This document shows positions 1-5,179 of a DNA stretch of 5,179 nucleotides, in pieces. Every line of letters begins with the position of its first letter. Within the stretch, counting starts at the first letter, position 1. A model generated the notes under the pieces. It was given only the letters and a program-made list of their open reading frames with translations, was not told the DNA's origin and searched no databases. The position numbers were made by a program, and so were the translations under genes. Origin of the DNA: an uncultured Lachnospiraceae bacterium (GTDB lineage Bacteria > Bacillota_A > Clostridia > Lachnospirales > Lachnospiraceae); NCBI GenBank assembly GCA_902773195.1, contig CACYDL010000036.1:1-5179 (forward strand), in the 5' to 3' direction.

Positions 1-1
1 C

Positions 2-769
2 CTGCACGATATCGGAGCGATCGATTTCGACGAGCCCTTCAAAAAGCTGTTCAATCAGGGCATGATTCTCGGCCCGAAGGGCGTAAAGATGAGCAAGTCC
101 CTCGGCAACGTGGTCTCGCCGGACGACATGGTCAGGGATTACGGCTGCGACTCCCTGAGAATATACGAGCTTTTCATCGGCCCGCCGCAGCAGGATTCCG
201 CCTGGGACGAGAGAGGCATCGACGGCGTCAACCGCTTCCTCAACAAGTTCTGGAATCTGGCCCTGGACAGCATCGAAGCAGACGTAAAGGCCACGCCGGA
301 GATGATCCGTCTCCGCCACAAGCTGATCGCCGACATCACCATGCGTCTCGACCAGTTCGCGCTCAACACCGTCGTGTCCAAATTCATGGAGTACAACAAT
401 CAGATGTCGAAGATCGCCCAGACGGAGGGCGGCATCGACAAGGAGACGATCGGGGTCTACGTGACGCTTCTCGCGCCCTTTGCCCCGCACATCGCGGAGG
501 AGATCTGGGAGAGGCTCGGCCACACCGATTCCGTCTTCCACACGGCCTGGCCGAAATCGGACGCGACTCTCGCCGCCGACGACGAGAAGGAGATCCCGGT
601 GCAGATCAACGGAAAAACAAGAGCCGTGGTGAAGCTGCCGGTGGACGTCTCCCAGGCGGACGCCCTCGCCCGGGCAAAGGAGGCGGCCGCCGACAAGATC
701 GTCGGCATGACGATCGTCAAGGAGATCTATGTGCCCGGCAAGATCGTCAACCTGGTCGTAAAAAAGTAA
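2..769 (+). CDS. leuS: Leucyl-tRNA synthetase, C-terminal part (5' end outside window)
   Basis: This is the last 255 residues of LeuRS, the cytoplasmic class I synthetase that charges tRNA-Leu. The frame is open from base 2, so the gene starts upstream. The class I signature KMSKS, which stabilises the adenylate transition state, lies at visible residues 29-33 (bases 86-100), followed by GNVVSPDDMV. The stretch YGCDSLRIYELFIGP and the later GIDGVNRFLNKFWNL are typical of the LeuRS stem and the start of the alpha-helical anticodon-binding domain, roughly residues 60-180. That domain includes LLAPFAPHIAEEIWERLG. The small C-terminal domain that contacts the tRNA elbow follows (EIPVQINGKTRAVVKL, then IVKEIYVPGKIVNLVVK). 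It ends at TAA. The catalytic HIGH region and the editing domain would lie upstream and cannot be checked. Two hairpins follow the stop. Identification is very secure. Confidence 0.97.
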   Translation: MHDIGAIDFDEPFKKLFNQGMILGPKGVKMSKSLGNVVSPDDMVRDYGCDSLRIYELFIGPPQQDSAWDERGIDGVNRFLNKFWNLALDSIEADVKATPEMIRLRHKLIADITMRLDQFALNTVVSKFMEYNNQMSKIAQTEGGIDKETIGVYVTLLAPFAPHIAEEIWERLGHTDSVFHTAWPKSDATLAADDEKEIPVQINGKTRAVVKLPVDVSQADALARAKEAAADKIVGMTIVKEIYVPGKIVNLVVKK

Positions 770-771
770 AT

Positions 772-800
772 CGGAAACCGGGACGGAACACGGTTTTCCG
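772..800 (+). other. Hairpin directly after the leuS stop codon
   Basis: The arms CGGAAACCG (772-780) and CGGTTTTCCG (791-800) can form nine base pairs with one bulged T and a 10-nt loop. The hairpin starts two bases after the leuS stop. No T-run follows it, so it is not a classical intrinsic terminator. It could protect the leuS 3' end from exonucleases or be a worn terminator. Seen in the sequence; its role is a guess. Confidence 0.4.
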
Positions 801-817
801 CTATCCGCAGGGAAGGT

Positions 818-860
818 AAAAAAACGGCGCGGCCTATACTGGCCGCGCTGTCATTTTATC
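818..860 (-). terminator. Intrinsic terminator for rqcH, possibly bidirectional
   Basis: The arms at 824-834 and 841-851 pair over 11 positions: an 8-bp perfect GC core GCGCGGCC/GGCCGCGC, then one G-U, one C-G and one A-T pair. The loop is TATACT. Seven A residues at 818-824 become a seven-U tract right after the stem when read from the minus strand, which is the classic form for ending rqcH transcription. In the plus direction the stem is followed only by a short T-rich stretch (TCATTTTATC), so it may also end leuS transcripts, less strongly. It sits between the two convergent genes. Confidence 0.85.
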
Positions 861-873
861 GGCGGGAATTCCG

Positions 874-978
874 GGGAGGGCATTTCCGCCCGTCTGTTCC
901 GCGTCCGCTCCCCGGGGGCGTCTCTGCCGGTGTTCCGCAAAAGTATGGGAGGGGATTTCCGCTCAACTGTTCCGCTTC
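874..978. repeat. Degenerate 32-bp direct repeat around the rqcH 3' end
   Basis: Bases 874-905 match bases 947-978 at 27 of 32 positions by hand alignment, with an offset of 73. Each copy holds GGGAGGG, then ATTTCCGC, then CTGTTCCGC. The second copy spans the rqcH stop codon (963-965), so it covers the last codons and the first untranslated bases. A third TGTTCCGC at 931-938 lies between them, giving three copies at 36- and 37-base steps (895, 931, 968). It resembles a decayed local duplication of the gene's end. The 73-base offset is not a multiple of three, so it does not extend the protein. GC-rich background makes some of the similarity cheap. Confidence 0.45.
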
Positions 979-2714
979 AGGCCGGAGATGTCGGGAACCG
1001 CCATCAGGGAGTAGTTGGTGTGGTAGATCACAAAACCCGGCTTGCCGCCGTTTTTCTTCCGCAGCTCTTTTCTCTTCGTGTAATCCACCTCCACCTTCGG
1101 CGCCTTTCTGGCGGAGGAGTAGTACGCCGCCAGGGCGCCCGCCTCCTCGAAGGTGCGGTCCGTGAGCTGCCTTCCTCCCGTCCGGACGATGACGTGGCTT
1201 CCGGTCGTGCCCTTGGCGTGAAACCACCAGTCCTCCCGGTCGGAAAGGCGGAAGGAGAGCTCCTCGTTCTGGTAGTTGTTCTTTCCGACGAGAATCTCGA
1301 AGCCGTCCGAGGAGGTGTAGGAGTAGGGGGCCGACTTCGCCTCCCGCTTCGCCCCCTTCTTTACGGAGGATTTCTTCTGGGCGAAGCCGTAATCCACCAG
1401 CTCCTGGCGGATCTCGTTGAGATCGGCCTCCGTCTCGGCCAGATCGATGGAGGTCAGCACCGACTCGAGCTGTTCGCGGTCGGCCTCCGTCTCGGCGATC
1501 TGGACGGAGAGGGCTTCGGCCGTCCTCTTAAGCTTGTTGTACCGGGCGAAGTATTTCTGGGCGTTCTGCTGGATGCTGACCGAAGCGTCCACCGGGACCG
1601 TGATCTCCTCCCCGGTGTAATAGTTCACGCACCGAAGCTCCCGGGCCCCTTCCTCCGCGGAGTAGCCGTAGGTGTTCAGCATCTCTCCGTAGATGCGGTA
1701 GCGGTCGCGCTTTTCCGTGTCCCGGAGCTGTTTCTCCTGGAGGAGATACTTCTTGTTCGTGCGGTCGAGGGCTCCCTTCACAAGATGGCGCAGATCCGCG
1801 GACTTCTGGCGGATCCGCGTGAGCTTCTCCTTCGTCCCGTAGTAGGAGCGAAGCATCTCGCTGGCGGAGGCGCAGGGGACGGTGACGTAGGGGGCGTGGC
1901 CGTACATCAGGAAGGGAATGCTGCCGAATTCGACGGGCTCTCCGTTTTCCGAGATGATATTCGGCGTGAAATCCCGGTTCCTGATGCGTTCCATGTGTCC
2001 CAGAAAGACGGCGGCCAGCTTTTTCTTCTCGTCCTCCGTCAGATCCCCGAAGGCCTTTCTCGGCTCCGCGGCGGCCTCAAAGGCAAATTCCTCCGCGGCG
2101 GCGGGGGAGATCCCGGCGAAGGCGCCGTAGAGGGCCCGGACGATGTCTCCGGTGGTGCTCTCCATGGCGGAGAGAAAGCCCGGGACGTCCGTCTCCAGGG
2201 GATTGCGCTTTCCGTCGGCGCAGGGAATGAACCATTTCCGGCCCGGGAGGACCTCCCGGACGGAGCTCATGCTTAAGGGGACCCTCTTGATGCTGTCGAT
2301 GATCACGTCGTCTTCGTCGGTGAAAATGATATTGCTGTGCTTTCCCATGAGCTCAATGATGAGCTTCTTCTTCCGCAGATCCCCGAGCTCGTCCCTGTGC
2401 AGCACGCTGATCACGACGACCCTCTCGAGAGAGGGCTGCGCGACCGACAGAATCTGTCCTCCCTGAAGATGTTTTCTGAGAAGCATGCAGAAATTCGGGG
2501 CGGACATGGGCGCCTCTTTCTTCGCGTCGTTGAGATAGAGCAGAGGAAGAGACGCGTTCGCGCTGAGAAGAAGATGATACTGGATCCGGCTGCTCTTGAC
2601 CGTGATCAGAAGTTCGTCCTTCTCGGGCTGGATAATCCGGCTGATGCCTCCGCCTGTGATCGTTTCGTCCAGTTCGCTCACGATGTTCGCGACCGTGATT
2701 CCGTCAAATGCCAT
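963..2714 (-). CDS. rqcH: Ribosome quality control factor RqcH (NFACT family)
   Basis: RqcH, long annotated as a fibronectin-binding protein, binds 50S subunits with an obstructed peptidyl-tRNA and adds C-terminal alanine tails that mark stalled chains for degradation. The protein is 583 residues, a normal length. Domains in order: NFACT-N from MAFDG, including FCMLLRKHLQGG (about 75-86) and ELMGKHSNIIF; a middle helical and coiled-coil part (about 290-440) containing SENAQKYF-like IQQNAQKYFARYNKLKR; and NFACT-R near the C-terminus, with VGKNNYQNEEL (476-486), WWFHAKGTTGSHV (496-508) and GGKPGFVIY. The ATG at 2712-2714 is chosen over an in-frame ATG 69 bases upstream because it gives the conserved MAFDG start and has AAAGGAG seven bases before it. 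D4 is kept, but the tRNA-contacting Asp-Arg pair of the Bacillus protein reads E97-R98. It stands alone, divergent from yicC. Very secure. Confidence 0.96.
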   Translation of the reverse strand: MAFDGITVANIVSELDETITGGGISRIIQPEKDELLITVKSSRIQYHLLLSANASLPLLYLNDAKKEAPMSAPNFCMLLRKHLQGGQILSVAQPSLERVVVISVLHRDELGDLRKKKLIIELMGKHSNIIFTDEDDVIIDSIKRVPLSMSSVREVLPGRKWFIPCADGKRNPLETDVPGFLSAMESTTGDIVRALYGAFAGISPAAAEEFAFEAAAEPRKAFGDLTEDEKKKLAAVFLGHMERIRNRDFTPNIISENGEPVEFGSIPFLMYGHAPYVTVPCASASEMLRSYYGTKEKLTRIRQKSADLRHLVKGALDRTNKKYLLQEKQLRDTEKRDRYRIYGEMLNTYGYSAEEGARELRCVNYYTGEEITVPVDASVSIQQNAQKYFARYNKLKRTAEALSVQIAETEADREQLESVLTSIDLAETEADLNEIRQELVDYGFAQKKSSVKKGAKREAKSAPYSYTSSDGFEILVGKNNYQNEELSFRLSDREDWWFHAKGTTGSHVIVRTGGRQLTDRTFEEAGALAAYYSSARKAPKVEVDYTKRKELRKKNGGKPGFVIYHTNYSLMAVPDISGLKRNS

Positions 2715-2721
2715 AATCAGA

Positions 2722-2728
2722 CTCCTTT
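2722..2728 (-). promoter_or_regulatory. Ribosome binding site of rqcH
   Basis: Read on the minus strand this is AAAGGAG, seven bases before the ATG at 2712-2714. It decides the start: the longer in-frame option at 2783 has no comparable site, and its extra 23 residues are an arginine-rich stretch foreign to the family. Confidence 0.8.
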
Positions 2729-2754
2729 TACGCCGCTTGTTTCCGGCTGGATGT

Positions 2755-2763
2755 ATTGTAGCA
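2755..2763 (-). promoter_or_regulatory. Extended -10 promoter for rqcH
   Basis: On the minus strand this reads TGCTACAAT, an exact TGn extension plus a -10 hexamer with one mismatch to TATAAT. I see no good -35 box at 16-18 bases spacing (the hexamer at 17 is GTGCGC), which fits an extended -10 promoter that does not depend on one. Transcription would start near 2747-2749, giving a leader of about 33 bases. Predicted from sequence only. Confidence 0.5.
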
Positions 2764-2799
2764 CGAATGGGCCTGCGGCGCACCTCTTTTGCGCGGAGG

Positions 2800-2818
2800 A
2801 ACGCCGCGCGCGGGCGTT
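2800..2818. repeat. Imperfect palindrome upstream of the rqcH promoter
   Basis: Six-base arms AACGCC and GGCGTT flank a seven-base GC centre, forming a 19-base dyad about 40 bases upstream of the rqcH -10 element. Size and symmetry suit a repressor or activator site, but GC-rich sequence produces such dyads by chance, and I know of no regulator to assign. Confidence 0.25.
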
Positions 2819-2907
2819 GGCCTCCCCGCCGGAGCGTACCGACCTTCTTCTGCGGACAGCCGGGCGGAAGGCGCGGACGGCGGCGCTTTTCCCGCCGGAT
2901 ACGGTCA

Positions 2908-2936
2908 TTGACGTACGGCTTATTTTAAGGTAGAAT
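2908..2936 (+). promoter_or_regulatory. Sigma-A type promoter of the yicC-gmk-rpoZ-rimO operon
   Basis: The -35 box TTGACG (2908-2913) and -10 box TAGAAT (2931-2936) each differ from consensus at one position, and the spacer is exactly 17 bases, with an AT-rich patch just before the -10. Transcription would start near 2943, giving a leader of about 76 bases before yicC. No other convincing promoter was seen between the operon genes, so this one probably drives all four. Confidence 0.75.
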
Positions 2937-2987
2937 CTAGTGGATTATCGGATTCTGTCCGGTGAATACCGCAGATTGGTCATTCCT

Positions 2988-3010
2988 GTCCCGAAGGGAC
3001 GCAGAAAGGA
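2988..3010 (+). promoter_or_regulatory. yicC leader hairpin and ribosome binding site
   Basis: GTCCC (2988-2992) and GGGAC (2996-3000) form a five-pair stem with a GAA loop, ending four bases before the ribosome site AAAGGA (3005-3010). The site lies nine bases before the ATG at 3020. The hairpin leaves the site free, so any effect on translation is uncertain. Confidence 0.5.
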
Positions 3011-3019
3011 CGTATTCTC

Positions 3020-3898
3020 ATGGTTCGAAGCATGACGGGCTACGGGCGCGCTGAGGCGGCCTGCGAAGCCAGAAAGCTGACGGTGGAGATCAAGTCCGTC
3101 AACAACCGCTATCTGGATCTCAACATCCGGATGCCCAGACGATTCAATTTCCTCGAGGCGCGCATCAGGGAGACGCTGAAGGAATTCGCCCTCAGGGGAA
3201 AGGTCGACGTCTTCATCAGCTGTGAGGAATACGCCGACGAGGCGGGCGCGCTCCGCTACAATGAAGCCCTGGCCGGGGAATATATCAGCTGCATGAGGCA
3301 GATGGCGGAGAAATTCGGGCTTTCCGGCACCATCACCCCCGCCGACGTCGCGAGAGCCCCCGAGGTATTCTCCCTGGGAGATCCCGGGGCCGACGAGGAC
3401 GAGCTGTGGGAGATGCTCGAACCGGTGATCCGCGGCGCCGCCCTCGTGTACAACGAGGCGAGAGCGGCCGAGGGCGAGAGACTCAAGGCGGACCTTCTTC
3501 TCAAGCTGAAGCACCTGGGATCCCTGGTGGACGAGGTGGTCCGGCATGAACCCGAGATCATGGACGCCTACAGGAGCCGGCTCACGGAGACCCTGACGGA
3601 GATTCTCGCCGACCGGGGCATCGACGAATCCCGCATCGCCGCGGAATGCGTCGTCTACGCCGACAGGATCTGCACGGACGAGGAGACCGTGCGGCTGAGG
3701 AGCCACATCCGGCAGATGGAAGCCGAGCTCTCGAAGGAGGGAAGCATCGGCCGGAAGCTGGATTTCCTGGCCCAGGAGATGAACCGGGAGGCGAACACCA
3801 CGCTCTCCAAGGCCGGGGATCTCATGACGGCGGATCTCGGCATCGAGATGAAGACCGACATCGAAAAGATCCGGGAACAGATTCAGAACATCGAATAA
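3020..3898 (+). CDS. yicC: YicC/YloC family endoribonuclease
   Basis: The protein has 292 residues, full length for the family. It opens with VRSMTGYGRAE, the hallmark YicC N-terminus, followed by VEIKSVNNRYLDLNIRMP. It closes with the DUF1732 domain (about 208-292), containing GRKLDFLAQEMNREANTTLSKA (from residue 244) and ending IEKIREQIQNIE, as in other members. E. coli YicC has been reported as an endoribonuclease acting on RNA, including a small RNA; a role in RNA turnover here is by homology. The ATG at 3020 fits the family start and has AAAGGA nine bases upstream. It is the first gene after the operon promoter. gmk follows after 42 bases. In Bacillus the equivalent yloC is followed by remA and then gmk, but no remA is present here. 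Confidence 0.95.
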   Translation: MVRSMTGYGRAEAACEARKLTVEIKSVNNRYLDLNIRMPRRFNFLEARIRETLKEFALRGKVDVFISCEEYADEAGALRYNEALAGEYISCMRQMAEKFGLSGTITPADVARAPEVFSLGDPGADEDELWEMLEPVIRGAALVYNEARAAEGERLKADLLLKLKHLGSLVDEVVRHEPEIMDAYRSRLTETLTEILADRGIDESRIAAECVVYADRICTDEETVRLRSHIRQMEAELSKEGSIGRKLDFLAQEMNREANTTLSKAGDLMTADLGIEMKTDIEKIREQIQNIE

Positions 3899-3928
3899 AC
3901 GAAACCCTTCAGCATACACCGAACGGAC

Positions 3929-3943
3929 AGGGAGGCTTACTTG
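3929..3943 (+). promoter_or_regulatory. Ribosome binding site and TTG start of gmk
   Basis: AGGGAGG (3929-3935) lies five bases before a TTG at 3941-3943. The strong site and the family-like N-terminus (KGILFVVSGFSGAGKGT begins at residue 4) support TTG as the start. The next in-frame ATG falls after the P-loop and would destroy it. Confidence 0.85.
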
Positions 3944-4579
3944 AGGGAAAAAGGCATACTATTTGTTGTGTCCGGCTTTTCAGGCGCCGGGAAGGGAACT
4001 CTGATGAAAATGCTCTCCGACAGCGGGGACGCCGCGCTTTCCGTGTCCGCGACGACAAGGGCGCCGCGCGAGGGAGAGCAGGACGGAAAGGACTATTTCT
4101 TCGTCACGCGCGAGCGCTTCGAGGAGATGATCCGGCTCGGCGAGCTCTACGAGTACACGGTCTACGCGGACAACTACTACGGGACGCCGAGGAAATACGT
4201 CGACGACCGGCTGAGCGAGGGAAAGGACGTCATTCTGGAGATCGAGGTCCAGGGGGCCGCCGCCATCAGGCGGCGTTTTCCGGACACCGTGCTTCTCTTC
4301 GTGACGCCGCCCACCGTCGGGGAGCTGAAGAGAAGGCTCGTGAACCGCGGCACGGAGACGGAGGAGAAGATCAGGAGCCGGCTCGCCAGGGCGGTGGAGG
4401 AGTCGGCCTGTATGTCCGACTACGACTACATCCTGATCAACGACGACAAAGAGGTCTGCGCCCGGGATCTGAGGGGCATTCTCCGGATCGAACACATGAA
4501 GGCGTCCCGGAGCGGCTCTTTTATCAGTGGGATTAAAGAGGAACTGGAAAATATCAAGAAAGGGGATTACGTATTATGA
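3941..4579 (+). CDS. gmk: Guanylate kinase
   Basis: Guanylate kinase transfers phosphate from ATP to GMP, giving GDP for GTP, dGTP and (p)ppGpp pools. The protein is 212 residues, normal for the family. The P-loop is GFSGAGKGT at residues 12-20, with K18 the phosphate-binding lysine. SVSATTRAPREGEQDGKDYFFV follows, carrying the GMP-binding Ser and Arg residues, then the NYYGTP motif of the GMP site and ILEIEVQGA. RLVNRGTETEEKIRSRL forms the lid with its arginines. Most guanylate kinases have GPSG where this has GFSG; I recall this variant from Lachnospiraceae, so it is probably a clade feature. Translation starts at TTG. The stop overlaps the rpoZ start as ATGA. In Firmicutes this enzyme is a direct target of (p)ppGpp. 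Identification is very secure. Confidence 0.96.
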   Translation: MREKGILFVVSGFSGAGKGTLMKMLSDSGDAALSVSATTRAPREGEQDGKDYFFVTRERFEEMIRLGELYEYTVYADNYYGTPRKYVDDRLSEGKDVILEIEVQGAAAIRRRFPDTVLLFVTPPTVGELKRRLVNRGTETEEKIRSRLARAVEESACMSDYDYILINDDKEVCARDLRGILRIEHMKASRSGSFISGIKEELENIKKGDYVL

Positions 4580-4830
4580 TGATTCATCCCTCCTACAAAG
4601 AGATGATGGAAGCAGTCAACAGCGAGAGCGAGGACGACACGACCCCGATCGTGTCCAGCCGGTATTCCATCGTGATGGCGACGGCGAAACGGGCGAGACA
4701 GATCGTGAGCGGCGACCAGCCGAAGATCCCGGACGCGGAAGGACGGAAGCCTCTGTCCGTGGCGGTCGACGAGATCTACGAGGGCGCCGTGAGGATTCTT
4801 CCCTATGACGGATCCGACGATGCAAAATAA
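4576..4830 (+). CDS. rpoZ: DNA-directed RNA polymerase omega subunit
   Basis: Omega is the small subunit that helps fold and hold beta-prime in RNA polymerase. The protein is 84 residues, a usual size. The omega core is clear: SRYSIVMATAKRARQIVSG (residues 28-46), the segment that clamps beta-prime, then KPLSVAVDEIYEGAVRIL (58-75). The N-terminus MIHPSYKEMMEAVN resembles the form I know from Lachnospiraceae. Two adjacent ATG codons are possible. The first (4576) overlaps the gmk stop in ATGA and lies 10 bases after AAAGGGG (4559-4565); the second (4579) is spaced 13 bases and fits the family length equally well. I chose the first, with one residue of doubt. The ATGA overlap suggests coupled translation with gmk. 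Its 3' end overlaps rimO. Confidence 0.93.
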   Translation: MMIHPSYKEMMEAVNSESEDDTTPIVSSRYSIVMATAKRARQIVSGDQPKIPDAEGRKPLSVAVDEIYEGAVRILPYDGSDDAK

Positions 4831-5179
4831 CAGCGATTCCGTAAGAGAGCCGCTCAGGCTCCTCATGGTCTCCCTCGGCTGCGACAAGAACCTGGTCGAC
4901 TCCGAGAAAATGCTGGGAATCCTCACCGCCCGGGGCTTTGTTCTGACCGACGACGAGGAAGAGGCGGACGTAGCGGTCATCAACACCTGCTGCTTCATCG
5001 AGGAGGCGAAGAAGGAGAGCATAGAGCGCATCTTCGAGCTGGCAAGGCTGAAGGAGACGGCCCGCCTCAGGGTCCTGATCGCGGCCGGCTGCATGGCGCA
5101 GAGGTACCGGGACGAGATCCTGGACGAAATTCCCGAGATCGACGCCATCGTGGGGACCACGGGCATCGACGGCATAGCC
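4805..5179 (+). CDS. rimO: Ribosomal protein S12 methylthiotransferase RimO, N-terminal part (3' end outside window)
   Basis: RimO is a radical SAM enzyme that adds a methylthio group to a conserved aspartate of ribosomal protein S12. The frame is open to the last base, giving 125 residues of what is normally about 440. Visible is the N-terminal methylthiotransferase domain with its three cluster-binding cysteines: SLGC (C26), NTC (C62) and AGC (C96). RimO-like context includes SLGCDKNLVDSEKMLG, INTCCFIEEAKKES and GCMAQRY, which separates it from MiaB and MtaB. The radical SAM CxxxCxxC and TRAM domains would lie downstream. Two starts are possible: ATG 4805, nine bases after GAGGA (4791-4795), and ATG 4820, with no clear ribosome site. 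I prefer 4805, which overlaps rpoZ by 26 bases; 4820 would overlap by 11. Family is secure, start is not. Confidence 0.92.
   Translation, partial: MTDPTMQNNSDSVREPLRLLMVSLGCDKNLVDSEKMLGILTARGFVLTDDEEEADVAVINTCCFIEEAKKESIERIFELARLKETARLRVLIAAGCMAQRYRDEILDEIPEIDAIVGTTGIDGIA

Larger units (their letters stand above)
2715..3019. other. Divergent intergenic region between rqcH and yicC
   Basis: These 305 bases hold no gene I can support. From left to right they contain the rqcH ribosome site and extended -10 promoter, a very GC-rich core (about 2764-2900), the -35/-10 promoter of the rightward operon, and a leader of about 75 bases. The core has an inverted repeat, AACGCC/GGCGTT at 2800-2818, and an overlapping alternative stem GCGCGG/CCGCGC at 2791-2809. 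It also has two copies of CCCGCCGGA (2825-2833, 2891-2899). The core lies upstream of both predicted starts, so these would act as DNA, not RNA, if they act at all. A 63-codon minus-strand reading frame here lacks a ribosome site and is arginine-rich by composition. Confidence 0.7.

Noticed and set aside
930..2276. Long plus-strand open frame of 448 codons opposite rqcH
   Set aside because: It lies fully antisense to a clear RqcH gene, is rich in Gly, Arg, Leu and Val as expected from the GC-rich complement, and has no good ribosome site or recognisable motif.
2714..2783. Longer rqcH start at 2783 adding 23 residues
   Set aside because: The extension covers the predicted promoter and ribosome site and lacks its own; MAFDG is the conserved family start.
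2717..2908. Possible 63-residue Arg-rich protein in the divergent region, minus strand
   Set aside because: No ribosome site before its ATG, composition explained by GC content, and it would cross the predicted rqcH promoter and ribosome site.
2943..3019. Riboswitch or attenuator in the yicC leader
   Set aside because: The leader is only about 76 bases, has just short stems, and shows no T-tract terminator or known riboswitch core that I can recognise.
2945..3919. Minus-strand open frame of 324 codons opposite yicC
   Set aside because: It mirrors the yicC coding frame, has low-complexity composition and no family resemblance; yicC on the plus strand is unmistakable.
3646..4536. Plus-strand frame of 296 codons spanning the end of yicC and most of gmk
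   Set aside because: It is an alternate frame of two well-identified genes, dominated by Arg, Gly and His, with no initiation signal.
4567..5175. Minus-strand frame of 202 codons opposite rpoZ and rimO
   Set aside because: Ser/Arg-rich shadow of two recognised genes, without start signals.

Overview
This is a compact, GC-rich housekeeping region, most likely from a member of the Clostridia and probably the Lachnospiraceae. Three things suggest this. RqcH is of the Firmicute type. The order yicC-gmk-rpoZ matches the Firmicute yloC-gmk-rpoZ cluster. Guanylate kinase, omega and RimO have forms I associate from memory with Lachnospiraceae: a GFSGAGKGT P-loop, an omega starting M-I-HPSY, and an SLGCDKN motif in RimO. 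I saw no tRNA, rRNA, CRISPR array, insertion sequence or phage gene.

Layout: (1) Positions 2-769, plus strand, hold the 3' third of leuS (leucyl-tRNA synthetase), entering from the left edge. (2) Positions 770-962 are a convergent intergenic region with two hairpins. The second is a strong terminator whose U-tract faces the minus strand. The region also holds a degenerate 32-bp direct repeat that overlaps the rqcH stop codon. (3) Positions 963-2714, minus strand, are rqcH, the ribosome quality-control factor. (4) Positions 2715-3019 are a divergent promoter region, with an extended -10 promoter for rqcH and a near-consensus sigma-A promoter for the rightward operon. (5) From 3020 to the right edge, plus strand, runs one apparent operon: yicC (endoribonuclease family), gmk (TTG start), rpoZ (RNA polymerase omega) and the 5' part of rimO (ribosomal protein S12 methylthiotransferase). 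gmk/rpoZ and rpoZ/rimO overlap, which suggests translational coupling.

The genes share a gene-expression theme: aminoacylation (LeuRS), rescue of stalled nascent chains (RqcH), RNA turnover (YicC), guanine nucleotide supply (Gmk), transcription (omega) and ribosome modification (RimO). I found no credible new biological system. The points most worth a second look are modest: a Glu in place of the Asp of the RqcH tRNA-contacting Asp-Arg pair, the absence of remA from between yicC and gmk, and the repeat around the 3' end of rqcH.
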